From contig CM070546.1 in NCBI GenBank assembly GCA_036346405.1, positions 111,169,684-111,233,683 of the forward strand: a DNA stretch of 64,000 nt, read 5' to 3'. Shown here in pieces: positions 34,396 through 46,335 of this stretch; the stretch's first letter is position 1, and each line of letters opens with the position of its first letter. The notes under the pieces were generated by a model, which saw only the letters and a program-made list of their open reading frames with translations, had not been told where the DNA came from and ran no database searches. Source of the stretch: Phyllostachys edulis. Taxonomy: Eukaryota; Streptophyta; Magnoliopsida; Poales; Poaceae. The translations under genes were made by a program, and so were the position numbers.

Positions 34396-35080
34396 GATCA
34401 CAACCCAAAACACTAAGTACTAGAAGTATAGCTTACCGGGAAACCAACACTTACACAAGAGGTGAAGAGGATAACTTAACTCTTTATTCACACATAACTT
34501 TTGTACAACACAAACTTTACACTCTTAATAGCTACCCTAGGACTCTACCTAAGTGCCACCTCTCATTGCTCTCCGTAGCACTCTAGACTCATGGAGGTTT
34601 GGTGGCATTATGGATGCTTAATGGCATAGGGTGGGAGGTACCCCTATTTATAGTTGTGCAAGACCGTTGGATTGTTACCATGTGACACAATCCAAGCCCT
34701 AAAACTATGAATATATCCTCTCTAGATTTCTCTTCCTAAATATCGAAACTCTAGATAATTCAGACATTTGTCATGAAGCATGGCTAAATAACTTATTCTA
34801 GAATCTTCATGACAAATATAGTCTCTTGCATTCTATGGAATGCTCTAGAATACTCAAGTATGCATTGCATTATTAACAAATCATATTCCCATACTAGTAA
34901 AGGACATGCATATATGTCAGCATACGTGGTACAAAACAATGCTATGTTTGTTGCTAAAAAAATCATTTCCAAGGAGAAAAGAACAGAGGCTACAAATTCT
35001 TTAGGTGGACACGGATATCAAATGGGAGAATTTCATGTTAATATTGACCTAGATGAGGACGAGAATATAATCAATTAATA
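34396..35080 (-). mobile_element. LTR-like fragment, minus strand
   Basis: On the minus strand a TATA box (TATAAATA, plus coordinates 34645-34652) is followed by leader-like sequence running to about 34400. To its right, 34809-35078 is open for 89 residues but resembles no family; I do not call it a gene. Borders not fixed. Confidence 0.35.
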
Positions 35081-37041
35081 AGATCTAACACGTGCAAGTG
35101 CAGTGATTTATTAATTTTTACCATATTCTAAAGTTAAGATGTATACAACGACCATAATTTCCCTTTTGAATCAAAGTCAAATTTCCCTTTTGAATCAAAG
35201 TCAGCTTGCTATTTGTTTTCGAGCAAGTCAATTTATTAACTGCTCGTTAGTCCAACTAGTAACATAAAAAAGGAAAGGCCAATTGTAGGATAGCATAACA
35301 GTGTGACACCTTATCTCTTTGACTGATTATTAGAGTTCGATTTCCACCAACATAAGATTAGGTGAGATATTTGTGTGGATTTTTCACTAGTATTTTTTGG
35401 GATCTGAATTTGTGACCATTTGGTTGTGAGCTTTTAAGATGATTGTACTAGCCAGTTGTTCACGTCGTTTAAAAACGAAAGAAAGGAAAGAGCGTGACAT
35501 TACCTTCTCGCAAAAAAGGCCAAAAGGGTAATGAAATTAGCCGCACTGTTTTCACTCTTTATAGAGAGTGGGAAGCTAATATAGTCATCTTAAACCACAC
35601 AACCTAGGTCATGAGCTCAACTACTAAAGAGTTATAGCGAAAAATCCATTCAATAACCCATCGAACTCACGGTTCGTGGGAATCAAAATATGGTTGCGAT
35701 GCATGTCTTCATCTCATCTCATCTCGTACTACAGCTGGTTGACCAACTGCATGCATTTCTTTATGTAGAGTTGCTAATCGATGGGTATCAAATCCAAATA
35801 CCAGAAGTCCAACTTAAACCCTAATAGAATTTATTCAAGCCATATCCAATCCAAATTCAATAAAGTGATATCCATGTCCATCCAAATCCAAATACACAAG
35901 GTCAATGAATATCCAAATCCAAGTGGATCTATACAGATCCAGGGTTGAAAACGGGAATCTAAACGAGATTTGCGTAACTATAATATTATGGGGAATTTCA
36001 TGAAGTTTTCATAGAATATATAGTTTACTATATTTGGAGTTCAGATATTAAAGTTATGGTTGTTTGATCCCTGAGACAGCGAGTAGGTCGTCCGACGAAG
36101 TTGAGCTAAGAGTGTCGGTTTTGCGTGTAGATGCGATAGTATTTTGTTAATGATTAGGTACTGTTGTGGCATATTTTGAGTGCGTTATTGATTGTTTATT
36201 CAGGGAGCGTTGCCTCAAGCATAGTGCCACAATTGTATCACCTAGTTTCTAGAGGCTAAAAGACAAGTGCATGGTAGAGCGGTGAACAACGGGTTGTTTG
36301 CCGTTATCTTTGATATTACATTATCATGTTAACTATTTATACTTTCGTTAAGCTTATTTACATGTCATGATATTGATGATGATGAGTTAATGATATTATG
36401 ACATGAAATACTGATAACATGAGTTGTTGATGATATAATGTGGTAATGACATGGAGATAATCATGATGAATTATGTTAATAAATAATTAAAAATGTTGCA
36501 TCATTTATATTCATCATAACAGGAGTGCATGAGCCAGGTTAGTGAGAAAGTTACGTAACTAGTCCAGTGAGGTCGGTGAGAAAGATACATGAGTAATCCA
36601 GAGTGCTCTAGATAAAATCCTAGCTCAGTTGGGACTTCACAGGAATAAAGGATAGAGTGTATCATCAACGGATGAACACTCTGTTGTACTAGTTTCAGCT
36701 GATTGAGTTGCATATGAGCATGGGCATATTGGAGCATTGCATACATGAGATGATGTGGTTATTTGAGAATGAGAATAACAACAATTAATTGATTAATGAT
36801 GATATGATTGATTATGGTCTATAAACTATTGTTTATGGTTTTATTATGCATTTATTGAGTCTTGCACCCACTTTTGCTTTGTTTATTTTTAGTGTCTGCA
36901 AACATTTTTACACGTGAAATTGACCAATGTCATATTTTCCCCCATTTAATAATCTCCACATCAATGCCAAAAAATTCGCCCTTTGTTCATTTTTCTCCTT
37001 TTGAAGTGAATGTTTTCAGGCTCCCCGTTAGATATATACAC
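35081..37041. other. AT-rich intergenic DNA, no gene recognised
   Basis: Contains a 23-bp direct repeat at 35157-35203 (TTTCCCTTTTGAATCAAAGT) and ATCCAAATCC-rich text at 35790-35945. The GATGATGA-rich stretch at 36370-36880 looks like a decayed LTR 3' half. No coding region or RNA gene seen. Confidence 0.5.
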
Positions 37042-37794
37042 GCTCACTACTAGAAATCCCCATTTTTCCTAGTGAGAAATATACTAGGGAACATACAAAA
37101 AACTATAGGGAATTGATTTCCCTAGTGGCATTCGTAGGGAAGAGCTACTAGGGAAAATAATGTGGGGAAAGAAAACGTTCTCTACGGGGGGTTTTTTTTT
37201 TTTGGAAAACCTAGGGAAAGAATCGTTCCCTAGGATTTTAAACGGTAAGGAAATCTCGTCTACATGACATTGCTATTTGACGTGGAAAGATTATTTCCCT
37301 ACGTTACCTTTCTGCCAGCCTAGGGAAAGAATCCAACAAATTCCCTATGTTATTTCTTGTATACCCTAGGGAACATTTTTATGTAAACATTATTTTCCTA
37401 TTACTAATTTGAAATTCATTCCCTACAGTCTGGCTTGAACACTAGGAACACTGAAATTGTTGTTTTTTTTTTCTAAATATACATGCCTTATTCAAATACT
37501 TATTTATATGCCCGGTTACAATCAAAAGACACTAAATTCACATTATCACTCAAAACAAAGTTTATGCGGGAGATAAACATAACAATATCTTGTATTTCCA
37601 ATAGACCATCAAGTACTATTTGAGGCACATTTCTACCAACATATCCAAGTGTAAACATCACACTATGAGAAAGTAAAAAAAAAACAACACCCATGCTTAC
37701 CACAAGTGCACAACACACATTCATATTGAAGTACAAATGACCAGTAAGGTTTACAAATGATCAGTAAGGTTTCACAGACATCAAAATACAACCC

Positions 37795-38035
37795 TTACAT
37801 GCTAGTCATTCCATAAAAGAAGGCAACATGCACCACTTGCAACAAAAGTATGCTTCCACATGAAATTGGACCATAGCTGACAATAAAATAGTGCAAGATC
37901 ATCATCCAGCGAAGAAGAGTAGTTCCCATCAGCACTAACAGATACATTAGCATAACCTCCAAACATTCCTCAAGCAATCCTATTTAATGTATCATCTGGG
38001 TTCTCTACTCCAATAGCTGAACCGCTGGTACGAGG
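37795..38035 (-). pseudogene. Second captured fragment, unknown
   Basis: After an apparent splice acceptor near 38030 (TTTTTATTGTATAG on the minus strand) comes a frame with SGSAIGVENPDDTLNRIA, a stop, then NVSVSADGNYSSSLDDDLAL and FYCQLWSNFMWKHTFV. The composition is that of coding sequence, but I do not recognise it. It may be the diverged end of the hydrolase gene or a piece of another host gene captured by the CACTA element. Confidence 0.4.
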
Positions 38036-38249
38036 CTATACAATAAAAATAGTTCGAAGTTCACTAAAAAAAATCAAAAAAGAAATACGGTTATGCTGAC
38101 ATGATTTTTCATGTGTAGCAATTTCTGCAACTATTGTGAAAGTTGCACAGTTTTCAGCAACAATTATCCAAAAAAAACACCCTACTCTACAATTTGGTTA
38201 GAAACATAGACTCTAATGAATGATACTTCCCTCAAATATCTGGGCGTAC

Positions 38250-40255
38250 CTCTCCAGTAAAATACACAGGACAGCCTTCCTTTGTAGCCTTAATAGGATC
38301 AAACAAACTTTCATTTTCACCGTCAACCTTGTGGGCCGACCATTTTGATGAAGATCATTGCATCCATGAATAATAGAAGACTTACGAAAAAAATGAAGTA
38401 CTGTTACACTACTAGCTAAACAGTACTACTAAGTTTCACAAGTTACCTGACAGTAGATAGACTCATGCAAGACATCATAAAGAGAATTTTGATTAAAACC
38501 AAACCACATTTCAAACTGCAGAAAATATAATGTTGGGTTACCTATTGGAAACATCGAAGTAAAAAAAACTATAGAACATTACCTCACTGGGAATATGCTA
38601 AATTTTAAAAACCAACATTATGCATGGCGACAGAGAGTTTACCTCTTTCAAGAAGAAATAGCTTATACTCTTTTTTGCGCCAGGGACTAGTATATGATCC
38701 CACACCCTCTCAAACCTGTGACAGACAAAATAGCAAGAACAACACAGACCAAATACGTTGTGTTCGTTTTTCAAGTCATGAATAAGAAAATCAAAAGTAC
38801 TTCTTACAGATAATGCAGCCTTTCAAATCCTCCACCAGAACCTAAACCAGATAGTCCAAGACACTGCAACATCTTAGGAGTTAACCTACCACCTGATGGG
38901 AGAAGAACCTGAAAAAAAAAGCTGCATAAGATAAAAGTTTCCAAATTCACATAGGAAACACAAAAATATACATTGTACGAATGACTTACTCCTCCACCTT
39001 TAGATTCACTTAAGTATCTTACAACCTCATGAATGACTTGTATATCTTGAGGATACCTCTTATAATACTTTTCATTTTGCAACTAAACTTGTTTAAAGCA
39101 GGCTTTGTACACAGTATCTGCAGTGCAGGCCTTTCCTAGTGGTGGAAGTCCTCCAGTCAAAAGAACAGATTTTGGGCCTTCTGGAGCAAAACTCAAATAT
39201 GTAACAGTACAAATTCCACCATAACTCTGTAATGGGAGCAAGAGTAGACAATGTAATTAATATGGTGCTACATTAACAAAAATAAACAAGAATACATGAC
39301 CATCAGTCCATCAGTAATCTAATCCAAAATCATGGGTTGTCCATCAAATGGAAGATCAACAAGTAGTTTGCACAGCTAAGATAACAAAGTTTGTGTCAAA
39401 CAAAGCTTTAATGAGACACCTTCTCTGGTCTATGGCCAACATAGCTTTTTTAAGGCCTCATAGAGCAGCATATCAATGGGGTTAGCTTTCCAAGGTTCAT
39501 TGTTTGGATGAATTCAACAGAGTTGGCTACCGTGCCCCATGTCATTTTACATATTTTGGAGGTGTTAACAACAAATCTAGAACCTTATTTCAGCTGTCAG
39601 AAATTTAGAATCGTCTTGAGGAGATAACAAACTTGTCCTAGAATACTTTTACTCTTGCTGTTAAACACTCAAATGGTCAAATCTAAGTCTAGTTAGATCT
39701 TTAGTCTTGCTAGCAGTTGAAAATTCAGTATGAACAGTCTGCATCCAAATCAATACGTATTGCAAGAAAACCAATTTTTTCCTTAATTGAATGGATCAAT
39801 CTAACAAGTCGAAAACTTGGTATATCATGTTTCTTGAATGAGAGCAAGCATAAGCAAGGAAGCTAAGAGTAGTTTGCCAACACTAAAAACACCAAAGTTC
39901 AGACTTCGGTGTGAGTGATTATGTACTGGTGCAAGAAACAGAAACTAAATGAATGGTAAGTGTGAATCATTTGCATTTCCGTGAAAACCTTGAAACCTTA
40001 ATGCCACTGCAAATACATATTTTTGTTGAAGACTTATGATGATGACATGGATCTAAACAAGTGCATAAAGATCACGTCAGGTTAGATGTGTCCAAGACTT
40101 GGCATATGGTACAAGATGTAGTCGAATAAACTCTGCATCCTTAACTATGTTATCTACCCTGAAATGCTTCAAATACTCCACCTGCTCTGCTGCAGATGTC
40201 ATTTGTGAAAGAGATGATGTTGTCAACGAAGTTGACAATCCTGTTTCTCGTTGCA
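38250..40255 (-). pseudogene. Captured proline iminopeptidase-like alpha/beta hydrolase exons
   Basis: Six exons on the minus strand with introns kept: about 40103-40255 (TGLSTSLTTSSL, DNIVKDAEFIRL), 38990-39226 (SYGG with the nucleophile Ser, LTGGLPPLGKACTADTVY), 38808-38908 (LPSGGRLTPKM, GGGFERLHYL), 38643-38715 (VWDHILVPGAKKSISY), 38447-38515 (FEMWFGFNQNSLYDVL, HESIYCQ) and 38250-38356 (SSKWSAHKV, CPVYFTGE). Most exon borders have GT/AG and the phases join. The plant proline iminopeptidase-like family has these motifs in this order. Defects: a TAG in the second exon (KQV-stop-LQN), a damaged acceptor before the last exon, and no N-terminal or C-terminal exons. The whole lies between the CACTA ends. 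Confidence 0.85.
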
Positions 40256-41121
40256 AAGGAAAAGGATGTCAACACAAGAAGAGCAACAGGGGAACAAAGA
40301 TGAAGAGAATACAGCATCCACCAAAGAAGTTGGACTGTACCTGATCTAGCAATACCACACGGTGGATCCCGGCGAAGGGTACAGAGACGACGCGCGGGTG
40401 CGCGCAGGAGGTGCTCAGCCTCGGGCGCAGTGCAGCATGCGGAGGCATAGCCACGGGCTGACGAGACCACGGGCGCACCCACGCATGATCCGAACTTCAC
40501 GCCGGCAACGTCCAACGGCAACAATTCATCGAGGATGTTGGGGCGGCAGCCTACTAGGGTTCTTGACCGGATCTTGTTTGGGGGGAGGAGAGGAACGCGG
40601 GGAAGAGAGCAGGAACAAGGGGATCTTTAGGAGGAGAAGAACCAGCTCGGATCTTGGAGGGCGGCGACCAGCAATTTCGGCGAGGAAGGTGGTGGTTTGG
40701 GGAATTTGCAGCATGGTTTGGGGATTTCGGGTGGCAGCGTGGTTTGGGAATGCGCTGAAGAATGAGCCATGACCCAAATAGAGCAGAGCCCAAAAAAAAT
40801 GGTGTGGCGCCTAAAAAACAGCGCGTGGCCAAAAAAAAAACTAGCGGGGCATAAAAAAAACTAGAGTCAAAAACAAAAAAGTAATTCCCTACAATTTTAC
40901 CTATCCTAGCAGAGAAAGTTGCCACCATGACGCTGACAGGGTATAGTCTATTTCTCTCTCTATAATTTTTCCCTAGTAATTTAGGTAAACAGTAAGGAAC
41001 GATTTCATTCCCTAGGGTTTTTATACCTCACCCCAGAGATAGATACTTTCCTTTGGATGAAAATTCCACTACTAGGGAACGTTTTAAACTATAGGGAAAA
41101 CATGGATTTCTAATAGTGGCT

Positions 41122-41336
41122 ACCTGTTATGTGGATAGACAATAATCTCTTATGTCATCCACTAAATAAGTGATTCACAGTTGCATGGAAAAAATTGCTA
41201 GAAATCCTAAAGATTTTTTTAAAAAAACATATATCCTTCAATTTGGTGGACGCTAACTATAATGGCTTGGGTTATCTTCGTGCGTTGGAGATATGTTGCT
41301 TAATGCTTATTCTAACAAGAATACGTTGCTTAGGCC
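41122..41336. other. Spacer between CACTA and PIF elements
   Basis: About 215 bp, AT-rich, no coding sequence or known repeat seen. Confidence 0.6.
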
Positions 41337-41635
41337 TTAGAGCATCCACAATGTGTCTAAACAAGTGGGTCTTAGAGAATCTTTTGCAACTAATACCTAG
41401 TTCTACACATTGCAAGCAAAGGGGTTCTACTTAAAATCACAAGACCCTATCCCTCAATAAGTCCCGGTTCCTTTCAATTAAAAAATATTTTCAAAAAGGT
41501 TGGCAGGTAACCATTGCGTGCCCACCAGAATGAACATAGCCGTTGTTGCCCCAGCATCACACATATCCATCTATATAAACATATGTACATAATGCAGCTT
41601 TCATTTGACATATTACACAACACCAAAATTCTTCC

Positions 41636-42780
41636 ATGGATCACTCACCATGTAGTTTCAACTCTTCTAGCTCCTCACCACCTCCACCTCCAGAGCAAAT
41701 AAGCAGACCTTTTCCAAACTTTCCACCATCACACATACCCATCAATTATCCACCTCAATATGCCCAACACTTGCAGCCACAATTTTCTCAGCATTTTCAT
41801 CCATACAAGATGTCGCCTCAAATTTCAAAGACCCCAAGCTATCACCAATACGCAGCTTTTCTTCATGGTAGTCCATATGAAGCCCATACGAGCCACTCTC
41901 CATATGGAATTTCTGGAGTGATGAAGGTAGACTCTCGTCGTCGCCGGTTGAATCAACAGCCTTGGGTGGAGGTGCTGGTGGTTCAGGTTGGGCGCCTCCG
42001 ATGTCCGCTGCACATCAAAGAAATGTAGAAGTTAGCAGCCCAGAATGGAGTGATACTAGTCAAAATGAAGAACAGCATAGAGGTCGTAGGAAATGGAGCG
42101 AAGAGGACAACTTACAGCTGGTTAGTGCTTGGTTGAATAATTCCAATGACCCAATTGATGGAAACTCAAAGAAGTGTGAACAATATTGGAAGAATATTGT
42201 AGAAGAGTTCAATGGCAACCTGCCTAGGGATGGAAGAAGAACAGTCGCACAATGCAAAAGTCATTGGAAGAAGATGAACAACAAGGTTGTGCTATTCAAC
42301 GGGTGTTGGTGGAGAATGAAAAGCACATATGTGAGTGGTCAATCTGATGATCAGCTAATGGAAAAGGCACATGTTGCATACAAAGTGGCAACACAAAGGG
42401 AAGGCAAACAAGGGAAAGTCTTCACATTGGACTATTGGTGGAAACAAGTCAAGGACCAACCGAAATGGGGAAGAATTTATGATAAGAGCGACTTGAACAT
42501 CAACAAGAGATTGAAGCTCAATGACTCGGGGGCTTACACTTCATCTTCCAACCAAGAAAGTGAGGAGGCAAGCCCTATTCATGTTCATCAACCAGAAGGG
42601 CAGAAGGCGGCGAAGGCTAGAAGGAAAGGGAAAGAAAAATCCGCTGTGCAGTCCTCTTCGGGAGACCTGAAAAATGAGAGGATGAAACTTTACCATGAGG
42701 CAACAACAAAGAAATCTGAAGCAATAGCAAAATTGGCAGAAGCCGCAAAAGAGAAAGTGAAGGTAGACATGCTGAATTAG
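41636..42780 (+). pseudogene. PIF ORF1, Myb/SANT-like DNA-binding protein, frameshifted
   Basis: The N-terminal part (ATG at 41636) is Pro/Ser/Gln-rich (MDHSPCSFNSSSSS), as usual for this protein. The frame shifts between about 41915 and 41940 into the frame that runs to TAG at 42778. That part has GRRKWSEEDNLQLVSAWLN and KSHWKKMNNKV, a Myb/trihelix-like domain, then a basic linker (KARRKGKEKS) and a C-terminal region of the NAM-associated type. In PIF/Pong elements ORF1 binds DNA and partners the transposase. Both parts together approach the usual length of about 380 residues. Confidence 0.8.
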
Positions 42781-43315
42781 TACCTCGGAATGATGGGAAA
42801 GGATACTTCAAATTATACTGGTGAACTAAGAGAGCAACATGATAATGTGATGGCTTATCTCAGCAAGTAGTTGTTTCCTAAAAAGTAGTATGCATGCAGT
42901 TGGTGATGATGTATCATGTAATCTAGTTTTTTAGTTGTCCTCTGTACTGAGTGTTATGCCTTATAAGTAGTGAGTAATGTAGTTTTTAATTATCATTTGT
43001 ACTTAGTGTTATGAGAATCTATTAATGCAATTTTTTAATTATCCTTTGTGTTGAGCAGTATTCATCATTTCATCTTGTGACAATTATGAAAATAAGATTA
43101 AATAAACATAATTGGGATATAGTAACTGAAAAAACAAAGTGCATCCTAGGTGACCGTGAACTAGCTATTGTAAACTAGTCGTTGCGAGCTGCCATGTACA
43201 TATAGAGCTGCACTGCCAACTCCACTTCATATAGCCAACATTACACTTCCTATTTTCATACAACCAACACCTCACACTTCCTATTTTCATTCCAGCAAAC
43301 AAGCCCACATCTAAG

Positions 43316-44641
43316 ATGTCTAGCCCCTCAAACTCGTAGCCCAAAGTCAACCTTCATGAGCTGATGTGGGACTTTATGAATGATCCCATTGCTGCTGAGA
43401 TGGAAGCAGAGATGGAAGAGGAGATTGAAGCTGAAATTGAAGTAGAGTTGGCTGAAGACTCTAACCAGAGTCAAGGTAGATCACGAAGGTATATAGACAA
43501 GGAAAGAGAGGCTGGAAACAACCGATTGATAGCTGACTACTTCTGCAACAATCCAGTGTTTACGGATGCTCAATTTTGTCGGAGGTTTCAGATGAGAAGG
43601 TGTCTCTTTGAGCACATTGTGCAAACTCTCAGTGAGTGGTCTCCATACTTCCGTCAAAGGAGTGATGCTTTCGGGAAAATTGGTTTTTCACCTCTGCAGA
43701 AATGCACAACGGCTATCCGTGTGCTGGCCTATGGTGTTTCCGCTGATCTTTTTGATGATGCTTTGCGGATTGCTGAAAGCACAACAAACGAGTGTGTGAC
43801 CATGTTTGTAAAAGGAGTTAGAGAGAATTTCGGAGTAGAATATCTTAGAAGACCTAATGAAGAAGACACTCGACGACTGCTGCATATCGCTGGAGCTCGT
43901 GGCTTCCCTGGCATGCTAGGAAGTGTTGATTGCATGCATTGGGCATGGGAAAAAAGCCTGGTCACATGGAAAGGGCAATTTACTCGTGGTGATCAAGGAG
44001 TACCGACAATCATGTTTGAAGCCGTTGCCTCACAGGATCTTTGGATATGGCATGCATTTTTCGGTGCTGCTGGTTCTAACAATGATATCAATGTCTTGAA
44101 CCAATCACCGATATTTACAAATGTATTGCAAGGAAGAGCTCCGGCAGTTCAGTTTACAGTGAATGGCAATCAATATAACATGAGATACTATCTAGCAGAT
44201 GGTATCTATCCTGAGTGGGCAACATTTGTCAAAACAATCCCTCTACCTCAAACCAACAAAGCCAAATTATTTGCACAACAACAATAGGTGGCAAGAAAAG
44301 ATGTTGAAAGGGCATTTGGAGTTTTGCAAGCTCGTTTTGCAATTTTGCGTGGCCCAGCACGTTATTGGAATAGGGAAACACTTGCTAATATCATGTATGC
44401 ATGTGTTATATTGCACAACATGATAGTGGAAGATGAGAGAGATGCCTATGAGGTGCGGTTTGACTATGACTATGAGCAGGGACCTTCAATGCCATTGCAA
44501 ACATTTAACCATGGACCAATTCATGGATTTTCTAGGGTACTCAAGAAAGAAAGAGATATTCGTGATAGACCAGCACATCGTCGTCTCAAGGCTAACTTGA
44601 TAGAGCACATATGGCCAAAATTTGGGGGCGATCAACCTTAG
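43316..44641 (+). pseudogene. PIF/Harbinger DDE transposase with two in-frame TAG codons
   Basis: The natural start is probably the ATG at 43316, but a TAG follows after seven codons (43337); an internal ATG at 43364 reopens the frame. DDE_Tnp_4-type catalytic residues: Asp in GSVDCMHW (43928-43930), Asp in YLADGIYPEW (44198-44200), Glu in KDVERAFGVLQ (44306-44308). A second TAG at 44285-44287 falls eight codons before the catalytic Glu codon, so the normal product would lack it. One base change explains each stop. N-terminal acidic stretch EMEAEMEEEIEAEIEVE. Otherwise full length. Confidence 0.9.
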
Positions 44642-44821
44642 CATTCATCAGTTCTTTACATTGCTTGTGTTCTTAAGATGTGCTACTTAGTCTTATTTAT
44701 TATGTACGCATGTGTAATAGTAATAAAAATTATTGTATTCTTATCATACCCGTAGCAAAAGCTTATTACTTCAACCAAGGTGCTCTATTTCACAACAACA
44801 TACTTGAAATTACTCAAGTTA

Positions 44822-45634
44822 CCTTAAGGTCTTGCAACATGTGTTAAGAAACTTCTTTATATCCCGGCCAAGAGCAATCTGACGAAGATTTGCAAAGGCT
44901 TGGTTGATCTCATAATGTGTAGATAGCGCAATGTTGACAGCCACATCTTCAAGAATAATCACCTCTGGGATCTGTGGGGGAGACCTGAAAATAAAGGGCA
45001 TAATTTATAGCTCATCTTAGAGTAATGGCTGCCTATCTAACTTGTATCTTTTGCAAATTTGTACAATGTATGATATTGAGATGAAGAAATCTTACTTGTT
45101 AATGAACGACGAGGCATTAGACTAGAGAAAGAGGACACCCAAAGAGAATATGAGGCCATGGCAAACAAAGTCAGCAATGGCACCACCTAGTACTCCAGCA
45201 GAGATGTTCCTGTTCCTCCACATAAACACATCAGTAGCTGCAAAATAGACAACCTCCGTTGATCAAATTTGGAGCCACCAGCACGAATCAGGCCACACTA
45301 GTTGCATCAATTTGTCGAGGCTACACACTTCCTCACCAATGATCTAAACAAATCCATCCCTCCTGAAAGGGTAAAACCCTGCTTGCATTACCCAATCTGT
45401 AACCTATCAGATCTAGTCCAAAACCCAAGGCCCCTAACCCATCCAGATCCCCCGCAACACGATCTGATCTACGCATTTAAAAGCAGGACAACTAAAGAAG
45501 AGGAGCATCGGCCATACATTTTCCTCTGCCGAGGACCTTGTGGATCGGCTGCTCACGGCCGAAGAGGCAGAACACCTTGGCCTTGGCCTCGTCCATGACG
45601 GCGGCGTCGGTGGCGAAGTCGGTGAAGGAGCCAG
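44822..45634 (-). pseudogene. Reticulon-like (RTNLB) pseudogene, main part
   Basis: Reticulons shape tubular endoplasmic reticulum through two hairpin membrane segments. Three exons on the minus strand: 45518-45634 (SFTDFATDAAVMDEAKAKVF, LFGREQPIHKVLGRGK), 45096-45237 (TDVFMWRNRNISAGVLGG, SNASSFINK) and 44822-44984 (SPPQIPEVIILEDVAVN, INQAFANLRQIALGRDIKKF). All four inner splice sites are canonical (GT 45517, AG 45238, GT 45095, AG 44985) and phases match. Defects: most of the first membrane segment is missing in frame after VLGGA; the codon for the conserved Trp in FLWSNAS is TAG; homology stops after KKFL; the first codons are cut off by element F. The start lies beyond F at 55187-55189. 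Confidence 0.88.
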
Positions 45635-45943
45635 TGTAAGACCCGGGATTAACACTCCCGAATCCTCTGTGCATTTCTGAACTAGTCCCATGATCAGTAG
45701 CTAGTTCACACAAGAAACAAATATGGTAACAAAATCATATCACAACTTTATTAATAAATAAACAACGAGTTGATTACAAAGGAGGTTTACATGCCAATAA
45801 TAAAATAAACACAATGAAGCAAAGGAGTAGTAGTAGACCCAACGATTCGCCACGAGCAATCGATCGGGGAAGCGCCTAGTCGTCGAGATCCACACCGTAG
45901 CAAAGTCCTTCTCCTCTGAAATTTGTTTGCATTAAGCAAGAAT

Positions 45944-45962
45944 GAGCACAACTACTGTGCTC
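45944..45962 (-). other. Conserved LTR hairpin, copy in F 3' LTR
   Basis: GAGCACA-N5-TGTGCTC, perfect 7-bp arms. In LTRs A, D, B and H the arms are based on GAGTACA / GTACTC, so a base in one arm and its partner in the other have changed together. Confidence 0.8.
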
Positions 45963-46267
45963 GCAAGTTACACCCGCCAAGTCAAATGTAATGACATGCA
46001 TATATGGATATCTCAAAGGAAAGCTTAATATGGTTGAATTTGCATAAAACATCATTTTCTCAAATACTTGTACTAAGTTCCAAAGCGGTTATTCTATAAC
46101 TAAAATTCATTTTATAAATCAATTTTATAGTCGATAACATTCACACATGAATGGTGAAGGATACCTCCTATCACAAGGCTTCTGCCCAATTCCCATTTGC
46201 ATAATCCATTTGATGAAGTCTTTTGAAACCAAAACCAAAATCTAACTTTGAGCGCTTCAACCGAAGA

Positions 46268-46335
46268 TGTCCTTAACTGTGGACACGGCTATTCAATAGA
46301 TTTACACTCTGCAGAGGTTGTACAACTTTACCCAC
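46268..46335 (-). other. Conserved LTR palindrome cluster, copy in F 3' LTR
   Basis: CTATTC-AATAG at 46289-46299 (central G lost), CTCTGCAGAG beside it, and GTGTCCACAG. Same order as in the other LTRs. Confidence 0.75.

Larger units (their letters stand above)
37045..41118. mobile_element. CACTA transposon carrying host gene exons
   Basis: Terminal inverted repeats CACTACTAGAAATCC (37045) and its partner GGATTTCTAATAGTG (ends 41118), flanked by the 3-bp duplication GCT (37042-37044 and 41119-41121). Subterminal regions (37060-37450 and 40885-41100) are full of short CTAGGGAA / TTCCCTAG words in both orientations, the transposase-binding repeats typical of this superfamily. No CACTA transposase frame is present, so it is non-autonomous (4.07 kb). 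The inside is filled by a multi-exon hydrolase fragment on the minus strand. Confidence 0.93.
41337..44760 (+). mobile_element. PIF/Harbinger (Pong-like) transposon, right end not found
   Basis: TTA (41337-41339) followed by GAGCATCCACAATGTG, a classical PIF/Harbinger terminal repeat, then two genes in the same direction: a Myb/trihelix-like ORF1 and a DDE transposase. The right terminal repeat (expected CACATTGTGGATGCTC plus TTA) is not visible between the transposase stop and the reticulon remnant at 44822, so the right end seems lost. The end given is an estimate. Confidence 0.85.

Noticed and set aside
34809..35078. An 89-residue open frame after the copia-like LTR
   Set aside because: No recognisable domain, AT-rich, and no codon pattern or neighbouring signal that supports a gene.
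41822..42028. PIF ORF1 ending at 42028 as a separate small protein
   Set aside because: The Myb-like part continues in the next frame without a gap, so this is one gene with a frameshift.
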